Source: Hypericum androsaemum
Taxonomy: Eukaryota > Streptophyta > Magnoliopsida > Malpighiales > Hypericaceae
Reading direction: 5' to 3'
Length of the DNA stretch: 64,000 bases
Assembly: GCA_963995505.1 (NCBI GenBank)
Contig: OZ023182.1
Coordinates: forward strand, 4,270,707-4,334,706
Positions 63,745 through 64,000 of this stretch are shown here, in pieces. A model generated the notes under the pieces. The model was not told the DNA's origin. It saw nothing but the letters and a program-made list of their open reading frames with translations, and ran no database searches. Position numbers and translations under genes: made by a program. Within the stretch, counting starts at the first letter, position 1; each line of letters opens with the position of its first letter.

Positions 63745-64000
63745 TTTTATAGGTAAATAGACTTCATTAACTTAGAAAACGGAAGAACGAAAAGAAACAA
63801 CAGAGAGAAAAATACAACCTAATGATATCTACAAAGACCTACCCGAACCATCGGAAAAAGTTAAAAGCGAACAAACTCGCTATTACATTTTTTTCTTACC
63901 TAATCTGAGAACTCAACCCGCACCCCACAACAGCCAACAAGAGGAAGCTATCTTACCTTTAAAGAGTCCCAATACAGTTCAAGCTCTTGGTTGCCAATAT
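63745..64000 (-). other. possible LINE 3' tail at the right edge
   Basis: A T run followed by ATAGGTAAATAGACTTCATTAAC resembles the start of other minus-strand LINE tails in this window, but no coding motif or duplication can be seen before the window ends. Confidence 0.25.

Overview
This window is nuclear DNA from a flowering plant, most likely a eudicot. Genes with many short GT-AG introns sit in AT-rich intergenic DNA full of plant transposons: Ty1/copia, Cassandra, L1-like LINEs, tRNA-derived SINEs, hAT-like and Mutator-like elements. The gene families (UGT glycosyltransferase, Alfin-like PHD, RDM4/IWR1-like, RWP-RK, omega-amidase, BIG GRAIN 1-like, Raf-like kinase) are plant proteins. 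I cannot name the species.

Layout. 1-4122: decayed Ty1/copia element on the minus strand, running off the left edge. 4375-4570: fragment of a class II small heat-shock protein gene. 5687-19020: a degraded tandem array of one UGT gene. Copy 1 keeps a middle piece and the 3' flank, copy 2 keeps the promoter and first ~70 codons, and copy 3 (17569-19020) is intact. Between the copies lie nested hAT elements, two 5'-truncated LINEs and three Mutator-like TIR elements. 20020-21069: a Pack-MULE carrying a fragment of an LTO1/VKOR gene. 21831-22463: an ATL-type RING-H2 pseudogene. 24500-25566: mitochondrial carrier. 27498-32841: a divergent pair, Alfin-like PHD protein (minus) and RDM4/IWR1-like protein (plus), separated by about 0.5 kb holding a 25-base C run. 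34883-36493: RWP-RK gene (minus). 37638-40247: omega-amidase. 46155-47270: BIG GRAIN 1-like gene. 54447-61500: Raf-like kinase whose second intron is 5.5 kb and packed with transposons. The rest is intergenic DNA with two solo Cassandra LTRs and more retroposons.

The genes do not form one pathway. Alfin-like (H3K4me reader) and RDM4 (RNA polymerase assembly, RNA-directed DNA methylation) both act in chromatin and transcription and may share a promoter. No CRISPR array, rRNA operon or functional tRNA was recognised; the 5S-like sequences belong to Cassandra LTRs. The most notable items are the TIR elements with 9-bp target duplications, one with a captured gene fragment and one with a ~450-bp GGA-rich core inside the kinase intron; the eroded UGT array; and a GATGA-type repeat that places five minimal AUG-AGA-UGA ORFs directly before the omega-amidase start codon.

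Exon boundaries were set by eye from splice sites, reading frame and family knowledge. No transcript data or database search was available.
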